This document shows, one piece after another, positions 1-11,827 of a DNA stretch of 64,000 nucleotides. The position numbers and the translations under genes were made by a program. Numbering within the stretch: position 1 is the first letter of the stretch; each line of letters opens with the position of its first letter. The stretch is from NCBI GenBank assembly GCA_030040965.1, contig JASHOT010000130.1, positions 36,932 to 100,931 of the forward strand, given 5' to 3'. Under the pieces are notes generated by a model, which searched no databases, was not told where the DNA came from, and saw only the letters and a program-made list of their open reading frames with translations. This DNA is from Candidatus Sulfotelmatobacter sp. GTDB taxonomy: Bacteria; Acidobacteriota; Terriglobia; Terriglobales; Acidobacteriaceae.

Positions 1-2
1 GC

Positions 3-1616
3 TCCATGTTCAAGGCTGTTGGATTTACTGACGCCGATCTGAGCCGCCCTCTCATCGGTGTTGCGAACACCTGGATCGAAACCATGCCGTGCAATTTTCA
101 CCTTCGGCGCTTGTCCGCGAAGGCGAAGGAAGGGATTCGCGATGCGGGTGGAACGCCAATGGAGTTCAACACCATTGCGATCTCCGATGGCGAAACCATG
201 GGGACTGAGGGCATGCGGGCGTCGCTGGTGAGCCGCGAGTTGATTGCGGACTCGATTGAGCTCGTCTGTCGCGGGCAGATGTTTGATGCGGTGGTTTGCA
301 TTGTAGGGTGCGACAAGACGATTCCTGGGGCTGCTATGGCGCTGGCGAGATTGAATCTTCCCGGACTCGTGCTTTATGGCGGGACAATCGCGCCAGGAAG
401 TTATCGCGGCAAGGACGTGACGATTCAGGACGTATACGAAGCGATCGGCGCCAACGTTGCCGGCAAGATCAGCGACGCCGAGTTGAAGGAACTGGAGAAT
501 GTCGCTTGTCCGGCTGCGGGAGCGTGTGGCGGGCAATACACCGCGAATACCATGTCCACCGTGATGGAGATGATTGGCTTGTCGCCCATGGGCTTCAACA
601 GCGTGCCGGCGATGGACCCGCAAAAGGATGAAGTTTCTTTCGACTGCGGCAAGATCGTGATGAATGTACTCAAAACGGGTCTTCGTCCACGCGACATTCT
701 GACGCGAGAAGCCTTCGAAAATGCGATCGCGTCGGTCGCCGCGAGCGGAGGCTCGACCAATTCGGTTCTGCATCTGCTGGCGATCGCGCGCGAAGCAGGC
801 GTCAATCTTGAGATCGATGATTTTCAGAGGGTGAGCGAGCGGACTCCGCTGCTGGCCGATCTCAAGCCGTCCGGCCGATTCGTGGCGGCCGACATGCATC
901 GCGCCGGGGGCATCGGATTGCTGGCGAAGCGGCTGCTGCAAGGGAAATACCTGCATGCTTCGGAGAAAACAGTTTCCGGTTTAGCCATCGGAGCCGAGGC
1001 GGAGCAAGCGAAAGAAACTCCAGGACAGGAAGTGATTGCCCCGCTCGACAAGCCACTCAAAGCGACCGGCGGACTCGTCATCCTCAAAGGCAATCTTGCG
1101 CCCGAGGGCTGCGTGGCGAAGATCAGCGGCCATGAGCGGCTGGAACATCGCGGGCCCGCACGCGTCTTCGATTCGGAAAAAGATGCGATGGCCGCGGTGA
1201 CGGGCAAGAAGATCAAGGCGGGCGACGTGGTCGTGATTCGTAACGAGGGACCGAAGGGTGGTCCGGGAATGCCCGAGATGTTGAGCGTAACCGCAGCAAT
1301 CGTTGGCGAAGGGCTGGGCGAGACGGTGGCGCTGTTGACCGATGGACGCTTCAGCGGCGCGACCCACGGGCTCATGGCGGGACATGTCTCACCGGAGGCG
1401 GCACTCGGCGGGCCCATCGCTGCGGTGCGCGATGGAGATATGATTCGCTTCGATGTCCGCAAGCGGCTGCTCGAAGTTGAAGTCAGCAACGACGTATTGA
1501 AGCAGCGCATGGCGCAATGGAAGCCGCCGCAGCCGCGCTATCCAACCGGTGTGTTTGCCAAGTACGGGGCGCTGGTTTCGTCGGCATCGCAGGGTGCGAT
1601 CACGCGGCCGAGGTAA
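3..1616 (+). CDS. ilvD: Dihydroxy-acid dehydratase, 5' end cut by window
   Basis: IlvD dehydrates 2,3-dihydroxy-isovalerate and 2,3-dihydroxy-3-methylvalerate to the 2-oxo acids in valine, isoleucine and leucine synthesis, using an Fe-S cluster in the cytoplasm. Visible hallmarks are the three cysteine segments [22 protein letters not shown] and [15 protein letters not shown], the [15 protein letters not shown] block, and the C-terminal [12 protein letters not shown] substrate region. The reading frame is open to the left edge, and the first visible Met (position 6) follows a Ser codon as in the family's internal RSM motif, so roughly 20-30 N-terminal residues lie outside the window. It sits 41 bp upstream of leuC and is probably cotranscribed with leuC and leuD for branched-chain amino acid synthesis. 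Confidence 0.96.
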   Translation, partial: SMFKAVGFTDADLSRPLIGVANTWIETMPCNFHLRRLSAKAKEGIRDAGGTPMEFNTIAISDGETMGTEGMRASLVSRELIADSIELVCRGQMFDAVVCIVGCDKTIPGAAMALARLNLPGLVLYGGTIAPGSYRGKDVTIQDVYEAIGANVAGKISDAELKELENVACPAAGACGGQYTANTMSTVMEMIGLSPMGFNSVPAMDPQKDEVSFDCGKIVMNVLKTGLRPRDILTREAFENAIASVAASGGSTNSVLHLLAIAREAGVNLEIDDFQRVSERTPLLADLKPSGRFVAADMHRAGGIGLLAKRLLQGKYLHASEKTVSGLAIGAEAEQAKETPGQEVIAPLDKPLKATGGLVILKGNLAPEGCVAKISGHERLEHRGPARVFDSEKDAMAAVTGKKIKAGDVVVIRNEGPKGGPGMPEMLSVTAAIVGEGLGETVALLTDGRFSGATHGLMAGHVSPEAALGGPIAAVRDGDMIRFDVRKRLLEVEVSNDVLKQRMAQWKPPQPRYPTGVFAKYGALVSSASQGAITRPR

Positions 1617-1657
1617 AGCCGCGCATTTCTTGGAGAAATACCAAGAGGTAGAATTTT

Positions 1658-3067
1658 ATGGTGGGGCAACAAACTTTATTTCAAAAAATCTGGGACCGGC
1701 ACCTCGTCGCCCAGCCGGCAGGTCGATCACCGATTATTTACATCGATCTGCATCTGGTGCATGAGGTAACGTCGCCGCAAGCGTTCGATGGATTGCGCGC
1801 CGCTGGGCGCAAAGTGCGGAGGCCCACGCGTACGGTAGCCACAGTCGATCACAATGTTCCGACCGAACCTCGGGGAACGCCAATCACCGATCTCATCGCC
1901 GCGCGGCAGATTGCGGCGCTGCAGCAGAACTGCAAGGAATTCGGGATCCAGCTCTTCGACATGGATTCTCCGGAACAGGGAATTGTGCACGTGATAGGTC
2001 CCGAGCTGGGGCTGACGCAACCCGGAATGACGATCGTATGCGGCGACAGCCACACCAGCACGCATGGGGCTTTCGGGGCATTGGCTTTCGGAATTGGGAC
2101 TTCGGAAGTGGAGCACGTTCTGGCCACGCAGTGCCTGGCGCAGCAAAAACCAAAGACGATGAAAATCGATGTGCGCGGACGGTTGGCCGACGGCGTGACG
2201 GCGAAAGACCTGGCGCTCGGCATCATCGGCCAGATCGGAACGGATGGCGCAACCGGACACGTGATCGAATATGCCGGCCCGGCGGTGCGCGCGCTCTCGA
2301 TGGAAGGGCGCATGACGCTCTGCAATATGAGTATTGAAGCGGGCGCGCGCGCAGGAATGGTTGCTCCGGACGAGACGACGATTTCTTACCTAAAGGGAAA
2401 AAAATTCGCGCCCACTGGAAAGGCCTGGGAACAAGCTGTGGCTTACTGGCGAAGCCTGCCTTCCGACGGCGGCGCACAATTCGACAAAGTGGTCGAAATC
2501 GATGCTGCGCAGTTGTGCCCGTTTGTGACCTGGGGAACGAATCCGGGAATGGTCGCTCCTGTGACAGGCCGCGTGCCTGGGATGAATGGCCTGAAAGAAG
2601 CGGAACGTCGCGCCACCGAGCTTGCCCTGCAGTACATGGGACTTGAGCCGGGAAGAAAGATCGAAGACATAAACATCGATCGCGTATTTATCGGATCCTG
2701 CACGAACTCGCGCATCGAAGATCTGCGGGCCGCGGCCCGGGTTGCGAAGGGACACCACGTCAGCACCAAAGTGCGGGCGATGGTGGTTCCGGGATCGCAG
2801 GCGGTGAAGCGCGCGGCCGAGCAGGAGGGGCTGCATCGCATTTTTCAGGATGCCGGGTTTGAATGGCGTGAGTCGGGATGCTCGATGTGTCTGGGCATGA
2901 ATCCCGACATTTTGCAGCCGGGCGAGCGTTGCGCCTCTACCAGCAACCGCAATTTTGAAGGTCGTCAGGGACGTGGAGGGCGCACCCACCTCGTCAGCCC
3001 GATGATGGCGGCCGCAGCGGCAATCGCGGGGCATTTCACCGATATTCGAAACTGGAAGTTTGAGTAG
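1658..3067 (+). CDS. leuC: 3-isopropylmalate dehydratase large subunit
   Basis: LeuC is the aconitase-fold large subunit of isopropylmalate isomerase, which converts 2- to 3-isopropylmalate in leucine synthesis and works as a heterodimer with LeuD. The 469-residue length is normal. The three 4Fe-4S ligands are visible: Cys348 in FIGSCTNSR, and Cys408 and Cys411 in [12 protein letters not shown]. The N-terminus ([12 protein letters not shown], then VDHNVPT and [20 protein letters not shown]) is typical. An AGAGGT-like site lies about 8 nt before the ATG. A small gene is wedged between this gene and leuD instead of the usual direct coupling. Confidence 0.97.
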   Translation: MVGQQTLFQKIWDRHLVAQPAGRSPIIYIDLHLVHEVTSPQAFDGLRAAGRKVRRPTRTVATVDHNVPTEPRGTPITDLIAARQIAALQQNCKEFGIQLFDMDSPEQGIVHVIGPELGLTQPGMTIVCGDSHTSTHGAFGALAFGIGTSEVEHVLATQCLAQQKPKTMKIDVRGRLADGVTAKDLALGIIGQIGTDGATGHVIEYAGPAVRALSMEGRMTLCNMSIEAGARAGMVAPDETTISYLKGKKFAPTGKAWEQAVAYWRSLPSDGGAQFDKVVEIDAAQLCPFVTWGTNPGMVAPVTGRVPGMNGLKEAERRATELALQYMGLEPGRKIEDINIDRVFIGSCTNSRIEDLRAAARVAKGHHVSTKVRAMVVPGSQAVKRAAEQEGLHRIFQDAGFEWRESGCSMCLGMNPDILQPGERCASTSNRNFEGRQGRGGRTHLVSPMMAAAAAIAGHFTDIRNWKFE

Positions 3068-3073
3068 GCAGCA

Positions 3074-3286
3074 ATGTTTCATCATTTTGATGTGGTTACT
3101 CTCAAGAAGCCTTTACCCGGAGTTGATGTACCGCTAGGCACGACGGGCACGATCGTCCGCGTCTTTGATTGGACAGACCCTCCGTCTTATCACATTAATT
3201 TTGACCATCCTAACCAGAGAGAATGGGCATTCTTGTCAGAGGAGACGATAGCTTGGAACTTAAGATTTCCTTGTGGCAGCAGCTGA
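3074..3286 (+). CDS. Small DUF4926-like protein between leuC and leuD
   Basis: A 70-residue protein begins 6 bp after the leuC stop and ends 10 bp before the leuD start, so it is embedded in the operon. Its sequence (DVVTLKKPLPGVDVPLGTTG, then TIVRVFDW and a C-terminal region around EWAFLSEETI) resembles the DUF4926 family of short beta-rich proteins, often annotated next to toxin-like or hypothetical genes. No catalytic residues are evident, and no signal peptide or membrane segment is seen. The lower G+C and less biased codon use compared with leuC and leuD suggest a later insertion. The function is unknown; the family assignment is by recognition of the pattern only. Confidence 0.72.
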   Translation: MFHHFDVVTLKKPLPGVDVPLGTTGTIVRVFDWTDPPSYHINFDHPNQREWAFLSEETIAWNLRFPCGSS

Positions 3287-3296
3287 AAGGTCACAA

Positions 3297-3905
3297 ATGA
3301 AGCCGTTTACCGTGCATCGCGGGCGCGTAGCGCCCCTTGATCGAGTCAACGTCGATACCGACCAGATCATCCCAAAACAATTTCTCAAAAGAATTGAGAA
3401 AACGGGATTCGGGCAATTTCTTTTCAACGACTGGCGCTTTTCCAACGAAGGGAAGAAGAACCCCGAATTTGTATTGAACGAACCTCGCTACGAAGGCGCG
3501 ACTTTGCTCGTCGCCGGAAAAAACTTTGGCTGCGGTTCATCGCGCGAACACGCGGTGTGGGCTCTCGCCGATTTCGGATTTCGGGCGGTGATTTCCTCTT
3601 CATTCGCCGACATATTTTCCAACAACAGCACAAAAAATGGTTTTCTAACCGTGGTTCTTCGCGAGGAAGAAGTCGCTATTCTGATGAAGCGCGCTTTCGA
3701 GATTGACGATTACCAGATCACTGTCGATCTGGAGAAGTGCGAGGTCCGTGACGATCAGGGGTTTCGGGCAAATTTCGCCATCGATAGTTTTGTTCGACAT
3801 TGCCTGCTCAATGGACTCGACGATATCGGTCTCACGCTCCAACACGCGGCGGAGATCGACGAATTTGAGAGACTTCATCCCATGCCGTTCGCTTCGCAGG
3901 CATAA
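3297..3905 (+). CDS. leuD: 3-isopropylmalate dehydratase small subunit
   Basis: LeuD is the small swivelling subunit of isopropylmalate isomerase. The start is the ATG at 3297, giving MKPFTVHRGRVAPLDRVNVD; it has a GAAAGG ribosome site 6 nt upstream and matches the family start better than an upstream ATG at 3273. Visible family motifs are NVDTDQIIPKQFL, LVAGKNFGCGSSREHAVWAL (the substrate-recognition region) and the AVISSSFADIFSNNSTKNG block. The product is 202 residues, the usual size. It completes the ilvD-leuC-leuD set; leuA and leuB are not in this window. Confidence 0.96.
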   Translation: MKPFTVHRGRVAPLDRVNVDTDQIIPKQFLKRIEKTGFGQFLFNDWRFSNEGKKNPEFVLNEPRYEGATLLVAGKNFGCGSSREHAVWALADFGFRAVISSSFADIFSNNSTKNGFLTVVLREEEVAILMKRAFEIDDYQITVDLEKCEVRDDQGFRANFAIDSFVRHCLLNGLDDIGLTLQHAAEIDEFERLHPMPFASQA

Positions 3906-4175
3906 AAACGACAGCAGATGAATGAACAGTCCAGTCAGGTAAAGAATTGTAAAAACCCTTGGCTCCTCTTGACCTTCCCCGGACCGCGGTTGATCCTGTT
4001 TTAGGCAGATTTTCTACTCTCTGAAAGGCCATTTCCCCGGACGCTAAGATTGAGGTTACCTTGGCGCTGGAAATCAGCCTCTTCTGCGGGCCAAACTTTT
4101 CGAAACGAGCCTACAATAGTTACGTCTAATACTTTGGCTATCCAGCCCTGAGCGTTCAAACTGACCTCTCGTGTT

Positions 4176-5501
4176 ATGACTGATCAATCTGTTGTTGAAA
4201 AGAATCTGCCTGTAAAGACCCGTGCCGCGGCACGGGCGGTAATAAGCCTGACGATCGCAGCTATCGCCCTGCTGGCGCAAGGCTGCAGCGGCGGTGATTC
4301 GAAGCCGCAAAAAGCGAACGCCGCGTCCGAACGTGTCGTGTCGGTCGCGGTCGCACAGGTTCAACGTCAAGACGTGCCCGTTTATCTGGCGGGACTGGGA
4401 GCGGTGACCGCGTTTTATACCGCCAACATCAAAAGCCGCGTTGACGGGCAAATCATGAAGGTGAATTTTCAGGAGGGTCAGATCGTACATGAGGGCGATC
4501 TGCTGATTGAAATTGATGCCCGGCCTTACCAGGTGCAACTCGAACAGATGGAGGCGCAACTTTTTAAGGACCAGGCGTCGTTGCGGGACGCGCGGCTGAA
4601 CTATGACCGCTATGTGGCGCTCATCCCTTCGGGCAGCATTGCACAGCAGCAGGTGGACACGCAGAAGTCGATGGTCGACCAGCTCGATGGCCAGGTACGA
4701 ACAGATCAGGCGCAGATCGACAACGCCAAGCTGCAGATCATCTATTGCCACATCACGGCGCCCTTCACGGGCCGCGTAGGATTGCGGCAGGTGGATCCGG
4801 GAAATATTGTTCATGCCGCCGACACCAATCCCATGCTGATCCTGACGCAGTTGCAGCCGATTGCAGTCATCTTCACTCTTCCTGAGGAACAACTTCCGAT
4901 CGTCGCCCGGCGAATGAAAGAAGGGACTCTGGAAGTGGATGCCTTCAGCCGCGACGATCAGACCAGGCTGGGCACGGGCAAGCTGCAGACAATCGATAAC
5001 CAGATTGATCCCACGACCGGCACAGCCAAGCTGAAAGCGGTATTCGATAACAAAGACAATGAGTTGTGGCCCAACCAGTTCGTGAACGCAAAGCTGCTGC
5101 TGGAGACCCGAAAAAACAGCACGGTCGTGCCGACGGCAGCGATCTTGCGCGGCCCCCAGGGCACTTTCGTTTACGCCGTCAATTCGGATAAGACCGTGGA
5201 GGATCGTTTGGTAACGGTCTCTCTCACACAGGGAGATACGACGATCGTCACCAGTGGCTTGAACGCAGGCGATACGGTCGTCACCGATGGTCAGGATAAA
5301 TTGCAGCGCGGATACCCGATCCAGTTCCGCGACAATCCTCCTTCGAATGTGACCGGCGCTGCCGGTGTCACCAGCGGCCTGCGCGCGCCGGCTGCACCAG
5401 ACCACAGCTCCGATACGGCGATCTCAGGCGGCAATTCTGTCCCGAAAAGTTCGACGCGTCCCGATTCTTCCCATTCACGTTCGGCAACGCCCGGTTCATG
5501 A
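4176..5501 (+). CDS. mdtA: RND efflux periplasmic adaptor (MdtA/AcrA-like)
   Basis: This 441-residue membrane-fusion protein links inner-membrane RND pumps to an outer-membrane channel. It has an N-terminal hydrophobic segment ending in LLAQGCSGG, so Cys37 is a likely lipid-anchored residue, then a biotinyl-lipoyl-like half motif ([18 protein letters not shown]), a coiled-coil hairpin around residues 115-190, the second lipoyl half ([19 protein letters not shown]), a beta-barrel region and a Ser/Pro-rich C-terminal tail. The stop overlaps the start of the next gene by 4 nt (ATGA), so translation is coupled. The closest named match is MdtA of the MdtABC system. The 270 bp before it hold no other gene I can support. 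Confidence 0.93.
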   Translation: MTDQSVVEKNLPVKTRAAARAVISLTIAAIALLAQGCSGGDSKPQKANAASERVVSVAVAQVQRQDVPVYLAGLGAVTAFYTANIKSRVDGQIMKVNFQEGQIVHEGDLLIEIDARPYQVQLEQMEAQLFKDQASLRDARLNYDRYVALIPSGSIAQQQVDTQKSMVDQLDGQVRTDQAQIDNAKLQIIYCHITAPFTGRVGLRQVDPGNIVHAADTNPMLILTQLQPIAVIFTLPEEQLPIVARRMKEGTLEVDAFSRDDQTRLGTGKLQTIDNQIDPTTGTAKLKAVFDNKDNELWPNQFVNAKLLLETRKNSTVVPTAAILRGPQGTFVYAVNSDKTVEDRLVTVSLTQGDTTIVTSGLNAGDTVVTDGQDKLQRGYPIQFRDNPPSNVTGAAGVTSGLRAPAAPDHSSDTAISGGNSVPKSSTRPDSSHSRSATPGS

Positions 5502-8500
5502 GTCCCTCAAGGCTGTTTATTCTTCGACCGGTCGCGACCACGCTGCTCATGTTCGGCGTAGTGCTCGTCGGCTGGGTTGCGTTCACCCAACTGCCGGTCT
5601 CGGCTCTTCCGGAAGTCGATTATCCGACGATTCAAGTGACAACCTTCTATCCGGGCGCGGATCCGGATGTGATGGCTTCGTCAGTTACTTCACCACTGGA
5701 GCGGCAGTTTGGGCAGGTTCCCGGCCTGACCCAGATGACTTCGACGAGTTCGTTCGGGAGTTCGGTCATCACGCTTCAGTTCGGCCTCGATCAGAACATT
5801 GATGTCGAAGAGCAGCAGGTGCAGGCGGCCATTAATTCGGCAGCGACATACCTGCCGTCGGATCTCCCGAATCCTCCGATTTACAACAAGGTGAATCCGG
5901 CGGACGCGCCGATTCTTACGTTGTCGCTGAGTTCCGATTCTCTGCCGTTATCCAAGGTAGAAGATCTGGCCGACACGTCTCTGGCGCAGAAAATCTCCCA
6001 ATTGCCGGGCGTAGGGCTGGTTTCGATCAGCGGCGGCCAGAAGCCAGCCGTTCGCGTTCAGGCGAATCCCACAGCGCTGGCTGGATATGGGCTGAGTTTG
6101 GAGGATGTCCGGGCGGCGCTGGTTCAGGCAAACGTTGACCAGGCGAAGGGCGTCATCGATGGAGTGAGGCAGTCGTACACGCTGGGCGATAACGATCAGT
6201 TATTCACCAGTGAAGATTACAAACCGATCGTGGTTGCTTATCACAACGGTGCACCAATCCGTCTGAGCGATGTCGCCAATGTCATCGACAGCACCGAGAA
6301 TAACCGCCTGGCCGCGTGGATGAATCTGACTCCGGCCGTGATCGTCAACATCCAGCGCCAGCCGGGCGCGAACATCATCTCCGTCGTGGACAGGATCAAG
6401 AAGCTGTTGCCGCAGTTGCAGGCATCGCTTCCGACGGCGGTCAAAGTAGAAATTCTCACAGATCGCACACTTACGATTCGAGCCTCGGTGAAAGATGTTG
6501 AATTCGAATTGATGCTCGCGATCGGGCTCGTGGTCATGGTGGTCTTTCTGTTCCTGCGCAATCTTCCTGCAACCGTCATTCCAAGCGTCGCCGTGCCGCT
6601 TTCACTGATCGGGACGTTCGGCGTGATGTATCTGCTCGGTTACAGCCTTAACAATCTCACGCTCATGGCGCTGACGATCTCCACGGGATTCGTGGTCGAT
6701 GACGCAATCGTCATGATTGAAAACATCGACCGATTCCTGGAAGCTGGAGATTCGCCGCTGGAAGCCGCATTGAAGGGATCGGGGCAGATCGGCTTCACGA
6801 TTGTGTCATTGACGGTATCCCTGATTGCCGTACTGATTCCCTTGTTGTTCATGGGAGATATCGTGGGCCGGCTTTTCCGCGAATTCGCCGTCACGCTGGC
6901 GGTAACGATTCTGGTCTCGGCCGGAGTCTCGCTCTCGCTGACACCCATGATGTGTGCCAAGCTCTTGCGACATCGCGGAGAGGGCAATCAGGGTCGCTTT
7001 TACCAAATCACTGAGGACTTTTACAACCGCGTCATCGCCTTTTACGGCCGCACCGTGAAGTGGGTTTTGAAACATCAGACGGCGACGCTGCTGGTGACTT
7101 TTTCAACCCTGGTCCTCACACTCGCGCTGTACGTCATCGTGCCCAAAGGATTTTTCCCGGTGCAGGATACCGGGGTGATTCTGGGTGTTTCACAGGCGCC
7201 GGACTCGGTTTCATTCGAGGCCATGTCGCAGAGGCAGCAGGAACTCGCCAAGATCATTCTGCAAGATAAAGATGTGGAAAGTCTGTCGTCGTTTATCGGA
7301 GTGGACGGGATAAATACAACCCCGAACTCCGGACGTATTCAGATCAATCTGAAGCCGCGCGATGAACGCTCCGATGACGCTTCGGCCATCATCCGGCGGC
7401 TGCAGCCGCAACTGGCAGCGGTTGAGGGGATCACTCTTTACATGCAGCCGGTTCAGGATCTGACGGTGGAAGACCGGGTGAGCCGTACACAGTTTCAGTA
7501 CTCGATTGAAGACGTCGACGCGCAGGAACTTGCGCAATGGACGCCCAAGCTGGTGGCCAAGCTGCAGACTCTGCCGGAATTGCGCGACGTAGCGACCGAC
7601 CAACTGAACAATGGCCTGAGGACGAGCATCGCGATCGACCGCGACACCGCATCAAGGTTGGGAATCTTTCCGCAGGCCATCGATAACACGCTCTATGACG
7701 CATTTGGACAGCGGCAAGTATCCACGATTTTTACCCAGCTGAACCAGTATCACGTGGTGCTGGAAGTTCTTCCGAATTTCGCGCATACACCGGACTCTTT
7801 GAAAGACATTTACATCCGGCCAAGCGTCACGTCGGCGAACACGGGCGCTCCCTCCGCCAACGGAGCCAGCATAGCGACGAGTGGCGCTCCGGTCCCCATC
7901 TCTACGTTTACGCAAATGAAGTCCACCAGCACATCGCTGGCGGTCAATCATCAGGGGCAATTTCCTGTGGTCACGTTGTCGTTCAACCTTGCCCCCGGGG
8001 GCTCGCTCGGCAACGCCACCAGGGCGATTCAGCAGGCGGAAAAAGACATTCAACTGCCACCCAGCATTCACCCGGCATTCCAAGGCACGGCGGCCGCTTT
8101 TCAAAACTCCCTGGCGTCGGAACCGTATCTGATTCTGGCTGCCGTGATTACCGTCTACATCGTGCTCGGCGTCTTGTATGAAAGCTACATTCACCCCGTA
8201 ACGATTCTTTCCACCTTGCCCTCGGCGGGCGTGGGGGCGATTCTGGCGCTGATGATCACGGGAAATGATCTTACGGTGGTCGCGCTGATCGGCATCATTC
8301 TTCTGATCGGCATCGTAAAGAAGAACGCCATCATGATGATCGACTTTGCGCTCGAGGCGGAGCGTGTGGAGCACAAGCCTCCGGAGGAAGCCATCTATCA
8401 GGCGTGTTTGCTGCGTTTCCGTCCGATCATGATGACGACCATGGCGGCACTGCTGGGCGGATTGCCGCTGGCCCTGGGATCAGGCACCGGCGCGGAGCTT

Positions 8501-8665
8501 CGTCGTCCGCTGGGAATCACAATCGTTGGCGGATTGCTGCTCAGCCAGTTGCTTACCTTGTATACGACACCAGTTGTATATCTCTGGTTCGACAGGCTGT
8601 CGCACCGGTTTGCCCGCTATCGGATCGGAAATGCGATTCCGCAAGAGCCTATGTCGGCGGATTGA
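5498..8665 (+). CDS. mdtB: RND multidrug efflux pump subunit (MdtB-like)
   Basis: A 1055-residue proton-driven RND transporter of the inner membrane, HAE-1 class. The N-terminal membrane helix ([20 protein letters not shown]) is followed by the porter loop with [20 protein letters not shown], then helices carrying the proton-relay [16 protein letters not shown] motif (the DD pair), a second porter loop containing a Ser/Ala-rich insert near residues 775-805, and the C-terminal helices with [14 protein letters not shown] and [18 protein letters not shown]. Length and organisation match MdtB/MdtC. It is coupled to the adaptor gene by a 4-nt overlap and followed after 12 bp by a second, divergent pump gene, as in MdtB-MdtC heteromeric pumps. 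Confidence 0.94.
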   Translation: MSPSRLFILRPVATTLLMFGVVLVGWVAFTQLPVSALPEVDYPTIQVTTFYPGADPDVMASSVTSPLERQFGQVPGLTQMTSTSSFGSSVITLQFGLDQNIDVEEQQVQAAINSAATYLPSDLPNPPIYNKVNPADAPILTLSLSSDSLPLSKVEDLADTSLAQKISQLPGVGLVSISGGQKPAVRVQANPTALAGYGLSLEDVRAALVQANVDQAKGVIDGVRQSYTLGDNDQLFTSEDYKPIVVAYHNGAPIRLSDVANVIDSTENNRLAAWMNLTPAVIVNIQRQPGANIISVVDRIKKLLPQLQASLPTAVKVEILTDRTLTIRASVKDVEFELMLAIGLVVMVVFLFLRNLPATVIPSVAVPLSLIGTFGVMYLLGYSLNNLTLMALTISTGFVVDDAIVMIENIDRFLEAGDSPLEAALKGSGQIGFTIVSLTVSLIAVLIPLLFMGDIVGRLFREFAVTLAVTILVSAGVSLSLTPMMCAKLLRHRGEGNQGRFYQITEDFYNRVIAFYGRTVKWVLKHQTATLLVTFSTLVLTLALYVIVPKGFFPVQDTGVILGVSQAPDSVSFEAMSQRQQELAKIILQDKDVESLSSFIGVDGINTTPNSGRIQINLKPRDERSDDASAIIRRLQPQLAAVEGITLYMQPVQDLTVEDRVSRTQFQYSIEDVDAQELAQWTPKLVAKLQTLPELRDVATDQLNNGLRTSIAIDRDTASRLGIFPQAIDNTLYDAFGQRQVSTIFTQLNQYHVVLEVLPNFAHTPDSLKDIYIRPSVTSANTGAPSANGASIATSGAPVPISTFTQMKSTSTSLAVNHQGQFPVVTLSFNLAPGGSLGNATRAIQQAEKDIQLPPSIHPAFQGTAAAFQNSLASEPYLILAAVITVYIVLGVLYESYIHPVTILSTLPSAGVGAILALMITGNDLTVVALIGIILLIGIVKKNAIMMIDFALEAERVEHKPPEEAIYQACLLRFRPIMMTTMAALLGGLPLALGSGTGAELRRPLGITIVGGLLLSQLLTLYTTPVVYLWFDRLSHRFARYRIGNAIPQEPMSAD

Positions 8666-8677
8666 GTTTCATCGAAG

Positions 8678-11600
8678 ATGAGCATTTCGGCTCCATTTAT
8701 CCGGCGTCCGGTTGGAACTTCGCTGCTGGCGGCGGCGTTGCTGCTTTCCGGAATTCTAGCCTTCAAGTTCCTTCCGGTTGCTTCGCTGCCGCAAGTCGAC
8801 TTTCCCGTCATCAGCGTGGGAGCGAGCCTTCCCGGAGCCGACCCGCAGACCATGGCGTCGGCGGTCGCGACGCCGCTGGAACGCCAGTTTGGACGCATTG
8901 CGGCCGTCAATCAGCTGACTTCCTCCAGCCAGTTGGGATCGAGCAGCATCACCATGCAATTCGATCTGAATCGTAATATTGATGCCGCCGCCCGCGACGT
9001 GCAGGCCGCGATCAACGCGGCGCGCGGCCAGCTTCCGCAGAATCTACCAAGCAATCCGACTTATCGGAAGGTAAATCCGGCGGATTCACCCATCCTGATT
9101 CTGGCTTTGTCCTCGGACACCGTTCCGGTTCCGCAGATGTACGATGTCGCGGATTCTGTTCTTTCGCAAAAGCTTGCACAAGTCGATGGCGTCGGGCAGG
9201 TTTTCGTCTGGGGATCGGCGCAGCCCGCGGTTCGAGTGGAAGTGAATCCCACTCTGTTGAATAAACTTGGCATCGGTCTCGACACGGTTCGCAATGCCTT
9301 GAACGCCGTGAATGCCAATGGGCCCAAAGGTTCGGTGTCAGCCCGCACCACAACTGATGCATTCGCCGATAACGACCAGCTTTTCAAGGCCAGCGAATAC
9401 CGGCCGTTGATCGTCGCCTACAACAATGGCGGCGCAGTGCGGGTTGCCGACGTGGGCGACGTTCTCGATTCGGTTGCCGATGTGCGCAACATCGGGCTTG
9501 CCAATGGAAAACCGGGCATCCTGATCCCGATTTTCCGCCAGCCCACAGCCAATGTCATTGACACCGCGAATCGAGTGCGTGCGATTCTGCCCTACCTGCA
9601 GTCCTCCATCTCTCCGGCCATCAGCTTGACCGTAGCCGTTGATCGTACGGTCACGGTTCGCGCATCAGTAAAGGACATCGAGAAAACCCTGCTGATTTGT
9701 ATTTTTCTGGTCATCATGGTCGTATTCGTGTTCCTGCGGACCGTGCGGGCCACGATCATTCCCAGTATTGCGGTTCCCATGTCGCTGGTCGGGACTTTCG
9801 GGGCCATGTATCTGCTCGGGTACAGTCTCGACAACCTGTCGCTGATGGCGCTGGCGATTTCAACTGGCTTCGTCGTCGACGATGCCATCGTGGTGCTGGA
9901 GAACATCACCCGTTATGTTGAGCACGGCATGGACGCGGTCAAAGCGACCTTCAAGGGCGCAGCGGAAATCGGATTCACCGTCGTTTCCATGAGCGTCTCG
10001 CTGGTCGCGGTCTTTATTCCGTTGCTCATGATGGGCGGTATAGTCGGCCGGCTTTTCCGCGAGTTCGCGGTCACGCTGAGCGTGGCCATCGGCGTCTCAC
10101 TCATGGTTTCGCTCACCGTGACCCCGACCATGTGCGCCAAGTTCCTGCGAACCGGCGAGAAGGAAAGGAAACACAACCTGTTCTACCGGATCAGCGAGCG
10201 ATTCTTCGACGGCATGCTCTCGGTCTATACGCATTCGCTGCGCTGGGTTCTCGGGCATCAGCCGCTCACTCTGACGGTAACCGTGCTGGTAGCGGTTTTC
10301 AGCGTTTTCCTGTACATCAAAGTCCCCAAGGGATTTTTCCCGCAACAGGACACCGGACGAATCATGGGCGCGGTGATGGCGGCGCAGGATACCTCGTTCC
10401 AGTCGATGAGCAACAAGATGCACGAGTATGTGAATATCGTGATGAAGGACCCGGCGGTGGATACAGTCGTCGGTTTCGCGGGTGGCGGCTCGCCTTTGAA
10501 TCAGGGACGATTCTTCATGATGTTGAAACCGCTGGAGCAGCGCGGTTCCTGCGAGAAGCACCATTTCTGGGAGACCTGCCACTATGTTACCGCCGACGAT
10601 GTAATCAATCGTCTTCGAGACAATCTTGCGGTTGTGCCTGGCGCAACGCTCATCATGCAATCGATTCAGGACTTGACCATCGGCGGCCGCTGGGGCAACG
10701 CCCAGTATCAATACACCCTGCAGAGCACAAGTCTTGACGAACTGAACCGCTGGGGTCCGCGGATGCTGGAAAAACTCAAGGCGCTTCCTGAACTTCGCGA
10801 CCAGAACTCCGACCAGCAGGATAAAGGCTTGCAGGCGATGCTGGTGGTCGATCGCGATACTGCCAGCCGCATGGGGATCACCGCGGCGACTCTGGACAAT
10901 GCACTTTACGATGCCTTCGGACAGCGGCAGGTTTCGACCATGTACCGGCCTCTGAATCAGTATCACGTGGTCATGGAGGTCGCGCCGCAATTCCAGCAGA
11001 CGCCGCAGGCGCTTGAAAATATCTACTTACGCTCGACCGCGGGAACACCGGTACCGCTTGCCGCCTTCACGCACTACGAACCCTCCAACACACCACTGGC
11101 CGTGAATCATCAGGGACAGATTCCATCGGTCACAATCTCGTTCAATCTCGCGCCGGGGGTTTCGCTCGGACAGGCGACCCAGGCAATCGAAAATGTGCAA
11201 CACTCGATCGGACTGCCGCCGACGGTTCAAGCCAGCTTTCAGGGCACGGCTGCGGCCTTTCGGGATTCAGTCTCGAGCGAACCCCTGCTCATCTTCACGG
11301 CTCTGGTCGCGGTTTACATCGTGCTGGGAATGCTTTACGAGAGCTTCGTCCATCCCATCACAATTCTGTCAACGCTTCCCTCGGCCGGCGTGGGCGCCCT
11401 GCTGGCGCTGCTTCTCACCCACAACGAACTGAATGTGATTGGAACGATCGGAATCATTCTGCTCATCGGCCTGGTCAAGAAAAACGCGATCATGATGATC
11501 GACGTGGCTCTGGATGTGGAACGAAACCAGGGGAAGAAGCCTGCGGAGGCGATCTACGAGGCCTGCATTCTCCGTTTTCGTCCAATCATGATGACCACCA

Positions 11601-11827
11601 TGGCGGCCCTGCTGGGGGGGCTTCCGCTGGCGTTGGGCACCGGCACGGGATCGGAACTACATAGGCCTCTCGGCATCACCATTGTTGGCGGATTGATTGT
11701 GAGTCAGGCTTTGACCCTGTTCACGACGCCCGTGGTCTACGTATATCTTGACCGGCTGCGGCTGGCGCTGCGGGGCGGCGAGGATGAGCCGCTCCCAGAG
11801 ACTGGACCGGCTCCGGTGAGCATCTGA
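8678..11827 (+). CDS. mdtC: RND multidrug efflux pump subunit (MdtC-like)
   Basis: A second RND transporter of 1049 residues, paralogous to the gene before it. It shows the same layout: first helix after FIRRPVGTSLLAAALLLSG, the DPQTMASAVATPLERQFG porter segment, [18 protein letters not shown] with the proton-relay aspartates, and [18 protein letters not shown] near the C-terminus. The intergenic distance of 12 bp and the shared adaptor suggest a heterotrimeric MdtBC-type pump. No outer-membrane TolC-like partner follows; the operon appears to end here, so the channel must be encoded elsewhere. Substrate specificity cannot be read from the sequence. Confidence 0.94.
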   Translation: MSISAPFIRRPVGTSLLAAALLLSGILAFKFLPVASLPQVDFPVISVGASLPGADPQTMASAVATPLERQFGRIAAVNQLTSSSQLGSSSITMQFDLNRNIDAAARDVQAAINAARGQLPQNLPSNPTYRKVNPADSPILILALSSDTVPVPQMYDVADSVLSQKLAQVDGVGQVFVWGSAQPAVRVEVNPTLLNKLGIGLDTVRNALNAVNANGPKGSVSARTTTDAFADNDQLFKASEYRPLIVAYNNGGAVRVADVGDVLDSVADVRNIGLANGKPGILIPIFRQPTANVIDTANRVRAILPYLQSSISPAISLTVAVDRTVTVRASVKDIEKTLLICIFLVIMVVFVFLRTVRATIIPSIAVPMSLVGTFGAMYLLGYSLDNLSLMALAISTGFVVDDAIVVLENITRYVEHGMDAVKATFKGAAEIGFTVVSMSVSLVAVFIPLLMMGGIVGRLFREFAVTLSVAIGVSLMVSLTVTPTMCAKFLRTGEKERKHNLFYRISERFFDGMLSVYTHSLRWVLGHQPLTLTVTVLVAVFSVFLYIKVPKGFFPQQDTGRIMGAVMAAQDTSFQSMSNKMHEYVNIVMKDPAVDTVVGFAGGGSPLNQGRFFMMLKPLEQRGSCEKHHFWETCHYVTADDVINRLRDNLAVVPGATLIMQSIQDLTIGGRWGNAQYQYTLQSTSLDELNRWGPRMLEKLKALPELRDQNSDQQDKGLQAMLVVDRDTASRMGITAATLDNALYDAFGQRQVSTMYRPLNQYHVVMEVAPQFQQTPQALENIYLRSTAGTPVPLAAFTHYEPSNTPLAVNHQGQIPSVTISFNLAPGVSLGQATQAIENVQHSIGLPPTVQASFQGTAAAFRDSVSSEPLLIFTALVAVYIVLGMLYESFVHPITILSTLPSAGVGALLALLLTHNELNVIGTIGIILLIGLVKKNAIMMIDVALDVERNQGKKPAEAIYEACILRFRPIMMTTMAALLGGLPLALGTGTGSELHRPLGITIVGGLIVSQALTLFTTPVVYVYLDRLRLALRGGEDEPLPETGPAPVSI

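Noticed and set aside
4074..5405. A 443-codon open frame on the minus strand opposite mdtA
   Set aside because: It mirrors the adaptor gene codon by codon, has no ribosome site or family pattern, and is explained by the codon bias of mdtA.
10097..10990. A 297-codon minus-strand frame inside mdtC
   Set aside because: Shadow of the RND gene; composition rich in Arg and His with no recognisable domain.
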